A stretch of DNA of 64,000 bases from Roseiarcus sp036488815 (GCA_036488815.1 DASXGX010000028.1:1-64000), one strand, 5' to 3'; shown: positions 32,301-41,220, counted from the stretch's first letter. A program made the numbers and translations. The notes: generated by a model from the sequence alone, not told the origin.

Positions 32301-34469
32301 ATCGGCGACACCGTCACCGCCAGCTGGAACGACAGCGGAACCGGCGACAACAACACCGACACCATCGACGCCGGCGGCGTGACCTTCGACTTCTCGCAGT
32401 TCGGCGGCGGCTCGGCCGTCGTCGCGAGCGACAGCGGCGGCGTCTGGACCGCGACCTATACGATCGCCGCCGGCAGCGTCGACACGAGCGCCGCCCAGGT
32501 CGCGGTGACCGCAACCGACCATGCCGGCAACGCGACCACCATCGCTGGGGGCGCCGTCACCGTCGACGACGAGCAGCCGGTCGTCACCGCAGCGAACATC
32601 GGCGTGACGGGCGGCTCGGGGACGGGCGGCGCGTTCAAGATCGGCGACACCGTGACCGCCAGCTGGAACGACAGCGGAACCGGCGACAACAATACCGATA
32701 CGATCGATGCTGGCGGCGTGACCTTCGACTTCTCGCAGTTCGGCGGCGGCTCGGCCGTCGTCGCGAGCGACAACGGCGGCGTCTGGACCGCGACCTACAC
32801 GATCGCCGTCGGCGGCGTCGACACGAGCGCCGCCCATGTCGCGGTGACCGCAACCGACCACGCCGGCAACGCGACCACCACTGCCAGCGGCGTCGCCGTC
32901 GCTGTCGACGACGAGCAACCTATCGTCACCGCGGCCAACATCAGCGTGACCGGCGGCTCGGGCGCGGGCGGCGCGTTCAGGATCGGCGACACCGTCACCG
33001 CCACGTGGAACGACAGCGGAACCGGCGACAACAATACCGATACGATCGATGCTGGCGGCGTGACCTTCGACTTCTCGCAGTTCGGCGGCGGCTCGGCCGT
33101 CGTCGCCAGGGACAGCGGCGGCGATTGGACCGCAACCTACACGATCGCCGCCGGCGCGATCGACACCGCCACCGCCCACATCGAGGTGACCGCAACCGAC
33201 GCCGCGGGCAACGTGACCACGACCGCCGGCGGCCCCGTCGCCGTCGACGACGTCGCGGTCGCCCCGACGATAACAGGCGTGGTCGCGGGCCAAACGACGA
33301 CTTCGGAAGCCGCGCTGAACCCGTTTGCGAACGTGAGCATCGGCGACGACAATCCCGGCGCGACCGAGACGCTGACGATCTCGCTGTCGGGGTCGGGCGG
33401 AACGCTCAGCGGCGCCGGCCTCAGCGGCGGGAGCGGCAGCTACACGCTCTCCGGCTCGGCCGCGGCCGTCACCACCGAACTCGACGCGCTCTCATTCACC
33501 GCGACGGCCGGCGCGCCAGGGACCAGCGGGACGACGACCTTCACGCTGTCCGATGCATCGAGCGACTTTGCGACGCCTACGGTCAATTTCGCCACAACGG
33601 TGACCGACGTCGATCCGACCGGCACGGGTTGGGGCGACGTCCACATGGTGACGTTCCAGGGTCTGCACTACGACTTCCAGGCTGTCGGCGATTTTACCCT
33701 GGTCAAAGGAACGACGTCAGCGGATCCGTTCGACGTGGAGATCAGGACCTCGCCCTGGGCCTCGATGATCAGCGTGACGACGGAGATCGCCGCTCAAGTC
33801 GGCGGCAACGCCGTGCAGTTCGACCTCGACGGAACGGTCAAGCTCAACGGCGCCGTCGATACGTCGCTGGGGTCGGTCAACGCGGTCCAGGCGATCGATG
33901 GCGGTACGATCACACGGACCGCGGCGGACTCCTATGTGGTCGATTGGGCCAGCGGCGAGAGCCTCAACGTGACCAACGCAGGCCCCTATTTCAACGAGAC
34001 GGTGACGCTGAGCGCCAAGGACGGCCCGGGCTCGGTGCAAGGCCTGCTCGGCTCCAATACGAGCCAGGCGACCGATATTCAGCTCGCCAACGGTACAGTG
34101 CTCGATGCGCCGACCGACAGCCAGTTGCTCGGCGTCTACGCCGAGAGTTGGTCGGTCGCCGACAGCGCGTCGCTGCTCAACGACAACACCAGCCTGCCGC
34201 TTGCGATGTCGAACGACGGCAATGCGGCGACGCCATTCAACGGCCGGTCCTTCATGGATCTCGCCGGTCTCAGCGCCGCCAGCGCCACGCTCTCCTTCCA
34301 CGAGAACGCCTCCGGCGCCTTCGGCACGCTCAGCGTCCAGAGCGGCGCCCAGCAGACCGCTATCACCCTCCTCGGCCAATATGCCGCGGCCGGCTTCGGG
34401 GTCGTGAGCGATGGCCACGGCGGAACGATTGTCGACTACGCGCCGCCCAAACTGACGATGCTCGGATGA
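29313..34469 (+). CDS. Giant repeat adhesin secreted by type I system
   Basis: The 1718-residue protein has no N-terminal signal peptide. Residues about 1-411 form a beta-rich propeller-like head (GDTVVAYGNGDSSQ, SNGNIVFGYQRSDNG, then SNGDYLYIDGDN). Residues 412-1313 are eight near-identical 113-residue Ig-like units, then a cadherin-like unit (about 1314-1430). A VWFD-like domain follows (WGDVHMVTFQGLHYDFQAVG, from about 1440), and the C-terminus is Gly/Ala/Ser-rich (SVQSGAQQTAITLLGQYAAA). Large Ig-repeat proteins with an adjacent ABC/HlyD pair are surface adhesins or biofilm proteins. No RTX nonapeptides are obvious. GAGGAA lies upstream of the ATG. The TolC-like partner is not in the window. 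Confidence 0.9.
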   Translation: MSLNPTPSYSFTIKATSQTSFSFSPYGDQAVGEANNSVDVLLSTSPYTGDYLINNYSTSGTLNYSINLGTLLNGTSHKLQEPSDEVHLLALSNGDTVVAYGNGDSSQTSYGMNAYFIVLDSSGNMITGPTQINTLTGSTQTRNISIAELSNGNIVFGYQRSDNGSLGTQVFTVAGAAVGTEQVIASTGTAYDIDVAASSSGGYMVAYAPTNSDNNSDYKIFNNSNVLQSSGTAFTDTDNGADPEVVALSNGDYLYIDGDNAFNGNSLSGKIYTPAGAVVGSVTLPAYSFGQIVGLNGASDPSFVAPVPSSTYDAAISGTSNFSNVPDNLAVESYTGTGTDSGPTQIDTGTAKGIYNSTSSYFTTDTAPTYSLSSGLNGGLIEVDSAPDQNTGSTSTITVRLFDWPGAAQTLPPTVTAANISLSGGTGAGGDYRIGDTVTATWNDSASGDNNSASITGVTFDFSQFGGGTAVVASDSGGVWTATYTITAGSIDAANRNVVVTATDSAGSTTTSGATNVTVDDKQPIVTAAQISLAGASGTGGAFKIGDTVTATWNDSGTGDNNTDTINAGGVTFNFSQFGGGSAVVASNSGGVWTATYTIAAGAIDTSAAHVAVTATDHAGNATTTSGGAVTVDDKQPVVTTAHISVTGGSGAGGAFKIGDTVTASWNDSGTGDNNTDAINAGGVTFNFSQFGGGAAVVASNSGGVWTATYTIATGGVDTSAAHVAVTATDHVGNATTTSGGAVTVDDKQPVVTAANISVTGASGAGGAFKIGDTVTATWNDSGTGDNNTDTINAGGVTFNFSQFGGGAAVVASNSGGVWTATYTIAAGGIDTNAAQVAVTATDHVGNATTASGGAAAVDDERPIVTAANISVSGGSGAGGAFKIGDVVTATWNDSGTGDNNTDTINAGGVTFNFSQFGGGAAVVASDSGGVWTATYTIAAGGIDASTAQVAVTATDHAGNATTISGGAVAVDDEQPIVTAANISVSGGSGVSGAFKIGDTVTASWNDSGTGDNNTDTIDAGGVTFDFSQFGGGSAVVASDSGGVWTATYTIAAGSVDTSAAQVAVTATDHAGNATTIAGGAVTVDDEQPVVTAANIGVTGGSGTGGAFKIGDTVTASWNDSGTGDNNTDTIDAGGVTFDFSQFGGGSAVVASDNGGVWTATYTIAVGGVDTSAAHVAVTATDHAGNATTTASGVAVAVDDEQPIVTAANISVTGGSGAGGAFRIGDTVTATWNDSGTGDNNTDTIDAGGVTFDFSQFGGGSAVVARDSGGDWTATYTIAAGAIDTATAHIEVTATDAAGNVTTTAGGPVAVDDVAVAPTITGVVAGQTTTSEAALNPFANVSIGDDNPGATETLTISLSGSGGTLSGAGLSGGSGSYTLSGSAAAVTTELDALSFTATAGAPGTSGTTTFTLSDASSDFATPTVNFATTVTDVDPTGTGWGDVHMVTFQGLHYDFQAVGDFTLVKGTTSADPFDVEIRTSPWASMISVTTEIAAQVGGNAVQFDLDGTVKLNGAVDTSLGSVNAVQAIDGGTITRTAADSYVVDWASGESLNVTNAGPYFNETVTLSAKDGPGSVQGLLGSNTSQATDIQLANGTVLDAPTDSQLLGVYAESWSVADSASLLNDNTSLPLAMSNDGNAATPFNGRSFMDLAGLSAASATLSFHENASGAFGTLSVQSGAQQTAITLLGQYAAAGFGVVSDGHGGTIVDYAPPKLTMLG
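30546..33251 (+). repeat. Eight tandem 339-base repeats inside the adhesin gene
   Basis: Each unit encodes about 113 residues and ends in VDD followed by (K/E)(Q/R)P(I/V)VTAANIS. The core GGAFKIGDTVTATWNDSGTG and FNFSQFGGG recur with few changes. The first unit is the most divergent (SGDNNSASITGV). The DNA is so alike between units 2 to 8 that homologous recombination could change copy number. Confidence 0.93.
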
Positions 34470-34479
34470 GGGCCCGCCC

Positions 34480-36759
34480 GTGGCGCTAGACACCAATATC
34501 GGCGACGCGGAAGCGTCCGCGCGCCAGAGCACGAAACGTTGGGGAGACCCGGAGGCGGCGGATCGGACCGGACACACATCGCAGAACGGGACCCCGGAAC
34601 AGGACGACGGGCGAGCGAGCGACGAGGCGCCGGTCGATACGGGCTCCCTCGCTCTCGTCTTTGCCCTGAAAATTCTGGGGGTGCCGGCGGACGCCGCGCA
34701 GATCAGGCATTCGCTCGGCGTAACACAGACGATGTCCGAGTCCGATATGTTGCGCGCCGCGCGGCGCATCCCAGTCAAGGCGCGGATCGTAACATCGCAG
34801 TTCGATCGGCTAGCATCGACGCCGATGCCGGCGCTCGCTTTGATGCGCGACGGCGCCTGGATCGTCGTCGGCCGTGCGGACGCCGCCCAGGCGCTGGTGC
34901 AGCATCCCTTGAAACCCAGGCCGGAACTGCTCGACCGCGCAACGTTTGAAGCGGCCTGGAGCGGTCGATTGATGCTTCTGACCCGGCGCGCCTCGGGACT
35001 TGGGGTGGCGCAACGCTTCGGCCTCGGCTGGTTCATCCCGGCGATCGGCAAATACAAGAAACCCCTTACCGAGGTCCTGGCGGCTTCGTTCTTCCTGCAA
35101 ATCTTCGGGCTTCTGACGCCCTTGTTCTTCCAAGTCGTGGTCGACAAGGTGCTCGTGCATCGCGGCCTCTCGACGCTCGAGGTGCTCGCTGCCGGCCTCA
35201 TGTTGCTTTCGCTTTTCGAGGTGACGCTGACCGGCATCCGCACCTGGCTGTTTGCCCATACCGCCAACCGGATCGATGTCGAACTCGGCGCACGGCTGTT
35301 CCGTCATCTGTTCTCGCTCCCGATGGCCTACTTCGGCGCCCGCCGCGTCGGCGATACGGTTGCTCGCGTTCGCGAACTGGAGACGATCCGCCAGTTCCTG
35401 ACCTCGTCGGCCTTGACGCTGGTGATCGATCTCTTCTTCGCCATCGTGTTCCTCGGCGTCCTCGTCCTCTATTCGCCCACCCTTACGCTGATCGTCGCCA
35501 GCGCAATTCCGATCTATGTCCTCATCTCAGTCATCGCGAGCCCGGTCTTCAAACGCCGCATCGACGAGAAATTCCGCCGCGGAGCGGAGAACCAGTCATT
35601 CCTCGTCGAAAGCGTCTCGGCCGTCGAAACCGCGAAATCGATGGCGCTCGAACCGATCCTGCAACGGCGTTGGGAAGAGCAGCTCGCTGGCTATGTCACA
35701 GCGTCCTTCGGTGTCGTCGGCGTCTCGACATGGGCGCAGCAGTCCGTCCAGGCCGTCTCGAAAATCGTGACGGTGATGATCCTTTTCTTTGGCGCCCGCG
35801 CCGTCATCAACGGCGATCTGACGATCGGCGAACTCGTCGCCTTCAACATGCTCGCGGGCCAGGTGTCGCAGCCGGTCCTCCGACTGGCCCAATTGTGGCA
35901 GGGCTTCCAACAGACGCGCGTCTCGATCGATCGCCTCGGCGACATCCTGAATTCGCCGGCCGAGCCCTCGGCGGGCGGCCAGGCGAGCCTGCCGCCGATC
36001 CGCGGCGCCATCCGCTTCGAGCACCTGACGTTTCGCTACCGCCTCGACGCGCCGGCGATCCTGTCGGACGTCAACCTGGAGATCGCCGCGGGCGAAGTCA
36101 TCGGCATTGTCGGCGCATCGGGCTCGGGCAAGTCGACGCTCGTCAAGCTCGTGCAGCGGCTGTTCACTCCCGAGACCGGCCGCGTGCTGGTCGACGGCAC
36201 GGATCTGTCGCTTGCCGATCCCGCCTGGCTCAGACGTCAGTTGGGTGTTGTCCTGCAGGAGAACATCCTGTTCAACCGGTCGGTTCGCGAGAATATCGCG
36301 ATCGCCGATCCGGCGATGGACATGACCCGGGTGATCGCGGCGGCGCGACTGGCTGGCGCGCACGAGTTCATCCTCGGCCTGCCGGAGGGCTACGAGACGA
36401 TCATCGGCGAGCGCGGCGCCTCGCTCTCGGGCGGGCAGCGCCAGCGCATCGCGATTGCGCGCGCCCTCGTCACCGGCCCGCGCATCCTGATCTTCGATGA
36501 AGCAACGTCTGCGCTCGACTATGAGAGCGAGGCGGCGATCCTGCGCAACATGGCTGCAATCGCTGAAGGCCGCACCGTTCTCATCGTCGCGCATCGCCTC
36601 TCGACCGTCCGCATGGCGCATCGCATCATCGTCATGGAAGAGGGTCGGATCGTCGAGGAAGGCGCGCACGAGCAGCTTCTGAAGCTCAATCGCCGCTACG
36701 CGAAACTGTGGCGCATCCAGTCGGACGGCCCGGGTTCGCTGCAAGAGGTGCGGAAATGA
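34480..36759 (+). CDS. Type I secretion ABC transporter (HlyB/LapB type)
   Basis: A 759-residue fusion of a peptidase-like domain, a six-helix membrane domain and an ATP-binding domain. Residues about 45-165 have the C39 fold, but the catalytic Cys position reads PVDTGSLALVF (no DCG). So it is a C39-like domain that binds but does not cut, as in HlyB. The NBD has GASGSGKSTLV (Walker A), LSGGQRQRIAIARAL (signature) and ILIFDEATSALD (Walker B). It starts with GTG at 34480, ten bases after the adhesin stop. It is followed by its membrane fusion protein, so it is expected to export the adhesin across both membranes. Confidence 0.93.
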   Translation: MALDTNIGDAEASARQSTKRWGDPEAADRTGHTSQNGTPEQDDGRASDEAPVDTGSLALVFALKILGVPADAAQIRHSLGVTQTMSESDMLRAARRIPVKARIVTSQFDRLASTPMPALALMRDGAWIVVGRADAAQALVQHPLKPRPELLDRATFEAAWSGRLMLLTRRASGLGVAQRFGLGWFIPAIGKYKKPLTEVLAASFFLQIFGLLTPLFFQVVVDKVLVHRGLSTLEVLAAGLMLLSLFEVTLTGIRTWLFAHTANRIDVELGARLFRHLFSLPMAYFGARRVGDTVARVRELETIRQFLTSSALTLVIDLFFAIVFLGVLVLYSPTLTLIVASAIPIYVLISVIASPVFKRRIDEKFRRGAENQSFLVESVSAVETAKSMALEPILQRRWEEQLAGYVTASFGVVGVSTWAQQSVQAVSKIVTVMILFFGARAVINGDLTIGELVAFNMLAGQVSQPVLRLAQLWQGFQQTRVSIDRLGDILNSPAEPSAGGQASLPPIRGAIRFEHLTFRYRLDAPAILSDVNLEIAAGEVIGIVGASGSGKSTLVKLVQRLFTPETGRVLVDGTDLSLADPAWLRRQLGVVLQENILFNRSVRENIAIADPAMDMTRVIAAARLAGAHEFILGLPEGYETIIGERGASLSGGQRQRIAIARALVTGPRILIFDEATSALDYESEAAILRNMAAIAEGRTVLIVAHRLSTVRMAHRIIVMEEGRIVEEGAHEQLLKLNRRYAKLWRIQSDGPGSLQEVRK

Positions 36760-36778
36760 CCGAGCCGCGGAGGCGCCT

Positions 36779-38203
36779 ATGAGCGCCGAGATCATTCCCG
36801 TCCCGCGCCGTATCCAGGCCCCGACGGCGGTCGAGCGCGCATTCCTGCCGGCGGCGCTCGAGATCGTCGAGACACCGGCGTCGCCCAGCATCCGTCTCAC
36901 CGGCTTCGTCATCTGCGCGTTTCTCGTCGCAGCCGCGACCTGGGGCTCCTTTGGTCGGGTCGACCTGATCGCGACGGCGCCCGGCAAGGTCGTTCCTGTC
37001 GGCCGCACCAAGGAGGTGCAGGCGTTCGAAACCGGCTCCGTCCATAAGATCCTCGTCGACGACGGGGCTGAGGTGAAGGCCGGCCAAACGCTAATTCTGC
37101 TCGATCCGACCCTTGCGACGGCCGATCGCGACCGCTATCGCGACCAGCTCATGCGCGCGGAACTCGACGTTGCCCGACTGGCCGCGCTGATCACGCCGCC
37201 GGCGGCTGGCGCCGACCCTTTTGCAGGGATCGCCGCATCGCGTGAAGCCATCTCCGAGGCGCGCGGACAGCTCGCAGTGGATCGCGCCGAGCGTGACGCC
37301 AAGCTCGCGGCGGCGGACCAGGAAATCGCCTCCAAGCGCGCCGATCGGGCCGGATTGGAGGCCCAGATCGCCAAGATCGACGCCGCGTTGCCGATGGTCC
37401 AGCAGCGCACCGAGATCCGCAAGGCCGGACTCGACAGGGGATGGGGCACCCGCCTCGACTACCTGACCGCGGCGCAAACCGAAGTGGAGTTGGTCAACGA
37501 CCGCAAAGTCACGGTCGAGAAGCTGAATGCCGCTGCGGCCGCTGTCCAGGCGCAGATCGCCGATCGCGAGCGCATCGCCGCCGAGACCGCGCGCGACTGG
37601 CGATCGGACCTCGAGAAGGCCGCCCGCGATCGGTCGGAGGCGCAAAGCGAGCTCGCCAAGGCCGAGCGCCGCACCGGGCTGACCTCGGTCACCGCGCCCG
37701 TCGAGGGCATCGTCCAGGATCTCTCGGTTCACACCGAAGGCGGCGTCGTTCAGGCCGGCCAGCAATTGCTGAAGGTCGTGCCGTCAAAGGGCGCGGTCGC
37801 CATCGAGGCCATCATCGACAACAAGGATGTCGGCTTCGTCCATGTCGGCCAGGAGGTCGAGATCAAGGTCGACGCCTTCCCCTACACGCACTACGGCCTG
37901 ATCAAGGGCCACGTCGCCCAAATCGACCGCGACGCCGAACCCGACCCGGAAATCCAGCAACAGGCCCGCACCGGCACGCAGGCCCTCGGCGACAGCGCGA
38001 CCGAGATCCGCCGCTCCGGCGCCCTTGTCTACGTCGCCCGCGTCACGATGGACGACCCGAGCCTCATGGTCGACGGCGTCAGGACGCCGATCGACCCCGG
38101 CATGGCGGTGACGGCCGAAATCAAGACCGGCCGCAGGACAGTCATCGACTATATTCTCTCGCCCATCGTCCAGCGCACGCACGACGCATTGCGAGAGAGG
38201 TGA
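36779..38203 (+). CDS. Type I secretion membrane fusion protein (HlyD family)
   Basis: The 474-residue product has one transmembrane helix (about 42-60, LTGFVICAFLVAAATWGSFG), a biotinyl-lipoyl-like segment split by a long coiled coil (about 100-330; Ala/Arg/Glu-rich), and the C-terminal HlyD barrel (VTAPVEGIVQDLSVHTEGGV, ending MAVTAEIKTGRRTVIDYILS). It bridges the ABC transporter and an outer-membrane TolC-type channel. GGAGG lies before the ATG at 36779. The gene follows the ABC gene after 19 bases in the adhesin operon. Confidence 0.93.
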   Translation: MSAEIIPVPRRIQAPTAVERAFLPAALEIVETPASPSIRLTGFVICAFLVAAATWGSFGRVDLIATAPGKVVPVGRTKEVQAFETGSVHKILVDDGAEVKAGQTLILLDPTLATADRDRYRDQLMRAELDVARLAALITPPAAGADPFAGIAASREAISEARGQLAVDRAERDAKLAAADQEIASKRADRAGLEAQIAKIDAALPMVQQRTEIRKAGLDRGWGTRLDYLTAAQTEVELVNDRKVTVEKLNAAAAAVQAQIADRERIAAETARDWRSDLEKAARDRSEAQSELAKAERRTGLTSVTAPVEGIVQDLSVHTEGGVVQAGQQLLKVVPSKGAVAIEAIIDNKDVGFVHVGQEVEIKVDAFPYTHYGLIKGHVAQIDRDAEPDPEIQQQARTGTQALGDSATEIRRSGALVYVARVTMDDPSLMVDGVRTPIDPGMAVTAEIKTGRRTVIDYILSPIVQRTHDALRER

Positions 38204-38266
38204 GAGACGAAATATATAGTGATTAGGTGTTCGCAGTTTTGTCCTGAGCGGCGCGCCAACAAAATC

Positions 38267-38407
38267 GGCCTCGAGGGCTGTTCGTCGCACTCCGGCCGGT
38301 GCAGCTTCATCACCGTCGCCGCGCGCAACATCCACAAATCCGGATGCAGCCTGCGCGATGTCCAGCTTCTCGCGGGGCGCCGGTCCATCGAGACGACCAA
38401 GGGCTAG
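38267..38407 (+). pseudogene. Integrase C-terminal fragment
   Basis: The short frame GLEGCSSHSGRCSFITVAAR, then NIHKSGCSLRDVQLLAGRRS and IETTKG, is the His-x-x-Arg to Tyr end of a tyrosine recombinase. The usual form would read SSHSGRRTFIT and LAGHRSIETTQRY. The second catalytic His is Arg here, and a stop replaces the Tyr-containing end. It lies 60 bases after the secretion operon and may mark the right edge of the island. Confidence 0.75.
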
Positions 38408-38589
38408 ATCGAGGGCCACACATGTGCGCAGCGGCGATTGGTGGGCTTCGTGTAGGCCCCGTCACTTGCAAGCGTCGTCAGCGCCAAGGCGAGCATGTTT
38501 GGCATCGCGTACCTATCCCCGGCGACGCTGGTGCGCAACGCGGTTTCGAGCACTGACGGCGTTTTCGGATGCGGGTGTTCCCTGCGCGC

Positions 38590-38977
38590 TAGTGGCGATC
38601 TCCTTCGTCGTCAATTTCGAAGAGGGCGCAGCAATCCCGCTTACAGCGCAGCGAAAGCCGGATTGCTGCAATTCACCCGCCAATTGGCGACGGACTATGG
38701 TCCCTACGGCATCCGTTCGAACGTGGTTCTGCCAGCTACGATCAACACCGCTGGCACTTGGGACTGGCGCATGAAAGAGCGGCCCGAAGTTCTCGCCACG
38801 TTGCGGAAGTGGTATCCCCTCGGCCGGATTGCCGAACCTGAGGAAATCACTTCCGCCATCGTCCTTCTAGCGAGCGCGGACGCATCGTTCGTCAATGGGA
38901 CAAGTCTCGTCGTCGATGGCGGCCTCACGGCGGGAAACGCCCAGATGTCGCGCGACATCAGCGGCCGCGAGGTTTGA
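38590..38977 (+). pseudogene. SDR dehydrogenase remnant
   Basis: From 38633 the frame gives NPAYSAAKAGLLQFTRQLAT, then GPYGIRSNVVLPATINTAGT, KWYPLGRIAEPEEITSAIV and FVNGTSLVVDGGLTAGN. This is the second half of a short-chain dehydrogenase with the YxxxK pair. The part before it (SFVVNF) is in another frame near 38590-38630, so a frameshift separates it, and the Rossmann nucleotide-binding half is absent. It cannot be a working enzyme. Confidence 0.8.
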
Positions 38978-39525
38978 CGTGGCAGGTCAGAATCGGCTTG
39001 CGAGGACTTCATCCCGATCGACGCGCCCATTGAAAGGACTGGCACGATCGGGATTTGCTCTGCGCGCGGGTTCTCAATTTGAACCCTGCCTTTTGGCATT
39101 CTTTCAGTCACCACCACGAGGACGACCTCAGCGTGAGCAAGAGAATTACGGCGGGACGATATCCATGACCGGGGCGGCGACCGGCGGCATTGTGAGGGTT
39201 CGGCATTAAAGACGCAGACCTGGAGATCAGCGCGATTTCGTTTCGCCAACTAGCGAGTGCGCAACTTTCGCCGACCGATCTGGTCGAGGTAGCCGCAAAA
39301 ATTCATGAACTTGCCGATTCCGGCGTCTGATATTACTCCGCGCGAACCAGCGCCGCGGACCGGGCGAACCGATCAGCATGAATCCTTGCAGGACCGTCGA
39401 CCGGACCGCTGAGCCCAGAGGAGGCGTAGCCCTCCAGACCCCCTTGGCGGTGATCTCCGTCGCCGCAAGCCCAAGGGCATTGTTCCTGGCTGTCGACGCC
39501 GCGCCGCTCCGCAGTTCCCTTCCCA
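38978..39525. other. Degenerate spacer with possible amidase fragment
   Basis: No intact gene is seen. A short plus-strand frame near 39205-39330 reads LEISAISFRQLASAQLSPTD followed by LVEVAAKIHELAD and a stop. It resembles the start of amidase-family proteins but lacks the rest. The block also contains GGGTTC-tcaattt-GAACCC (39068-39086), a small hairpin. It looks like decayed mobile or catabolic DNA. Confidence 0.4.
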
Positions 39526-41220
39526 CTACGCAATCGCGATATTCTCGATCCACGTCCAACCGCCATCTTGCGTGCACTCCAAGATTGCATCGTAGAGGTC
39601 GCGCGGCTCGTCGGCTGGCGCATTGTTGATGTAGGTTATCGAAGCCTCGGTAAGCATGCGAAGGATCTTGTGGACTTGGTCGGAACTCAAGGTCGCGCCG
39701 AGGCGATCCAAAAAGACGAACTGCGGCGATGCAAGAAGAATATGAGCAACGGCGAGGCGTTGCTGCTCATTGAGCGAAAGCAGCGTTCCCCAATCCCTTT
39801 CCGTGTCGAGTCCGCCGGCCTGGTTCACGACCAGTTCCAGGTTCAGGTCGCTCAGCAGCTCGAGGATCCGGCCATCAGAAATCTTGTCTGCGTGCTCGGC
39901 ACGATCGAGGACTTGTCGCAAACTACTTGGCGGCAGGTAGGGCCGCTGGGCGAGCAGGCTAATGTGACCTGAGCCAGGACGAAAGATGCGGCCCGACCCT
40001 GGAGTCGAGACGCCGGCCGTCGCCCGACACAACGCCGCTCCCGCAGCCTCATTCGGCCCCGTGATCAAAACGCGGGTCCCGACCGAAATCGTTAGCGAGA
40101 AGTCCTTGAGCAGGGGGCCGGCGTTCGCCGACGACAGTAAGGTCAACCGTTCGTACGCTAGACGTCCGTCCGCCTCAACGACTTCAATGGCGGAGCCCGT
40201 AGGCGTTTGCGTCCGCTCGATTGTATCGATCATGGAGCTAAGCCGGCCGACCACGGCGGCGAAGGTCGAAAGCGACTGGAACTGGGTGACAATCAACGAG
40301 AACGCGGCCACAAGCGACGAGAAGGCCATAGCAGACTGAGTAATCGCGCCGAAGTCGATTTCCCCCCTTATGAACGCCGGAGCGATGACTAGGGCGGGTA
40401 TGATCTGGATGAGCCAGTTATAGCCGGTGGTGAAGAATCCCACGTTGCGATTGACGGAAGTCATCTGGCGATAATTGGCGACCAATGCCCCGAGTCGATC
40501 CAGCAATCGCGCCGTTTGTCGCTCCTCGCGCTGCGCCAGCATAATCGACTCGGCGTTTTGCCGAACATGAATGAGCGCGGAGCGGAAGCTCGCCTCCCGA
40601 TCCAGTTGATCGTGGTTCAGTTTGATCAGCGGACGCCCGAGGACAATCGTCACGAACGAGCCGCAAGCTGCATACACGACGACCAAGATGAACAGCAGAG
40701 GGCTGATGGACCACAAGACGCCGGAAAAAGCGACGATCGTGAAGCTGCTATTGAGGAGCATCAGGACGAAGGAGAGAGTGGTGACCGTGAAGGCGCGAAC
40801 GTCCTCGGCGATCCGCTGGTCCGGGTTGGCGAGTTCACCGGCGACGTCCAAGTGGTAGTATGTCTTGTTGGCGAGATACAGTTTGACGGCTCGCTGGGTC
40901 AGGGATTCGCGCCAGAGAAGGCCAAGGCGTTCCTCGGCAAACCGCGAGACGACGGCGACGACTGTGGAGCCTGCGAAGACGCCCACGTAGAAGATCGCCT
41001 GCCGCATGAATTCGGCTTTGTCGCGATCCGCGATGGCGGTCATGAAATTGCGGCCGACGAAGCTATTGAGAACGTTCAAGCCGTTGGCGCCGCAAAGCAG
41101 CGCCACGAGCGCAGCGAATATTAACTTAGCTTTCCAACCGACCTCGGAGTCCGCAAAGTTTCTGACCGCTCCGACAAAACGCGCTAGAGTTGTTTTGTGT
41201 GGAACTTCTTGCGCGTCCAT
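39526..41220 (-). CDS. YddA/SbmA-like ABC transporter with degenerate ATPase motifs
   Basis: A 564-residue half-transporter with an intact-looking six-helix membrane domain of the SbmA_BacA/YddA family (about 20-335; FAEERLGLLWRESLTQRAVK, then HLDVAGELANPDQRIAEDVR). The ATP-binding half is eroded. The Walker A reads GPNEAAGAAL (388-397) and lacks Gly-Lys-Ser. The signature reads LSLNEQQRL (481-489). The Walker B end is FVFLDRLGA, with Arg where Glu is expected. There is no frameshift. Either the protein no longer hydrolyses ATP, or it is a new pseudogene. The family imports or exports peptides and thiamine-like compounds. Confidence 0.85.
   Translation of the reverse strand: MDAQEVPHKTTLARFVGAVRNFADSEVGWKAKLIFAALVALLCGANGLNVLNSFVGRNFMTAIADRDKAEFMRQAIFYVGVFAGSTVVAVVSRFAEERLGLLWRESLTQRAVKLYLANKTYYHLDVAGELANPDQRIAEDVRAFTVTTLSFVLMLLNSSFTIVAFSGVLWSISPLLFILVVVYAACGSFVTIVLGRPLIKLNHDQLDREASFRSALIHVRQNAESIMLAQREERQTARLLDRLGALVANYRQMTSVNRNVGFFTTGYNWLIQIIPALVIAPAFIRGEIDFGAITQSAMAFSSLVAAFSLIVTQFQSLSTFAAVVGRLSSMIDTIERTQTPTGSAIEVVEADGRLAYERLTLLSSANAGPLLKDFSLTISVGTRVLITGPNEAAGAALCRATAGVSTPGSGRIFRPGSGHISLLAQRPYLPPSSLRQVLDRAEHADKISDGRILELLSDLNLELVVNQAGGLDTERDWGTLLSLNEQQRLAVAHILLASPQFVFLDRLGATLSSDQVHKILRMLTEASITYINNAPADEPRDLYDAILECTQDGGWTWIENIAIA

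Noticed and set aside
30261..33293. 1010-codon antisense frame in the adhesin repeats
   Set aside because: It repeats with the same 339-base period as the adhesin, and its composition is that of an antisense frame.
32105..34489. 794-codon same-strand frame in the adhesin gene
   Set aside because: Arg/Asp-rich out-of-frame reading of the same repeats.
39066..39086. GCGGGTTC word as a copy of the tRNA-Thr T-arm (att site)
   Set aside because: Only eight bases match, and the flanking bases form an ordinary hairpin, so it is not evidence for an att site.
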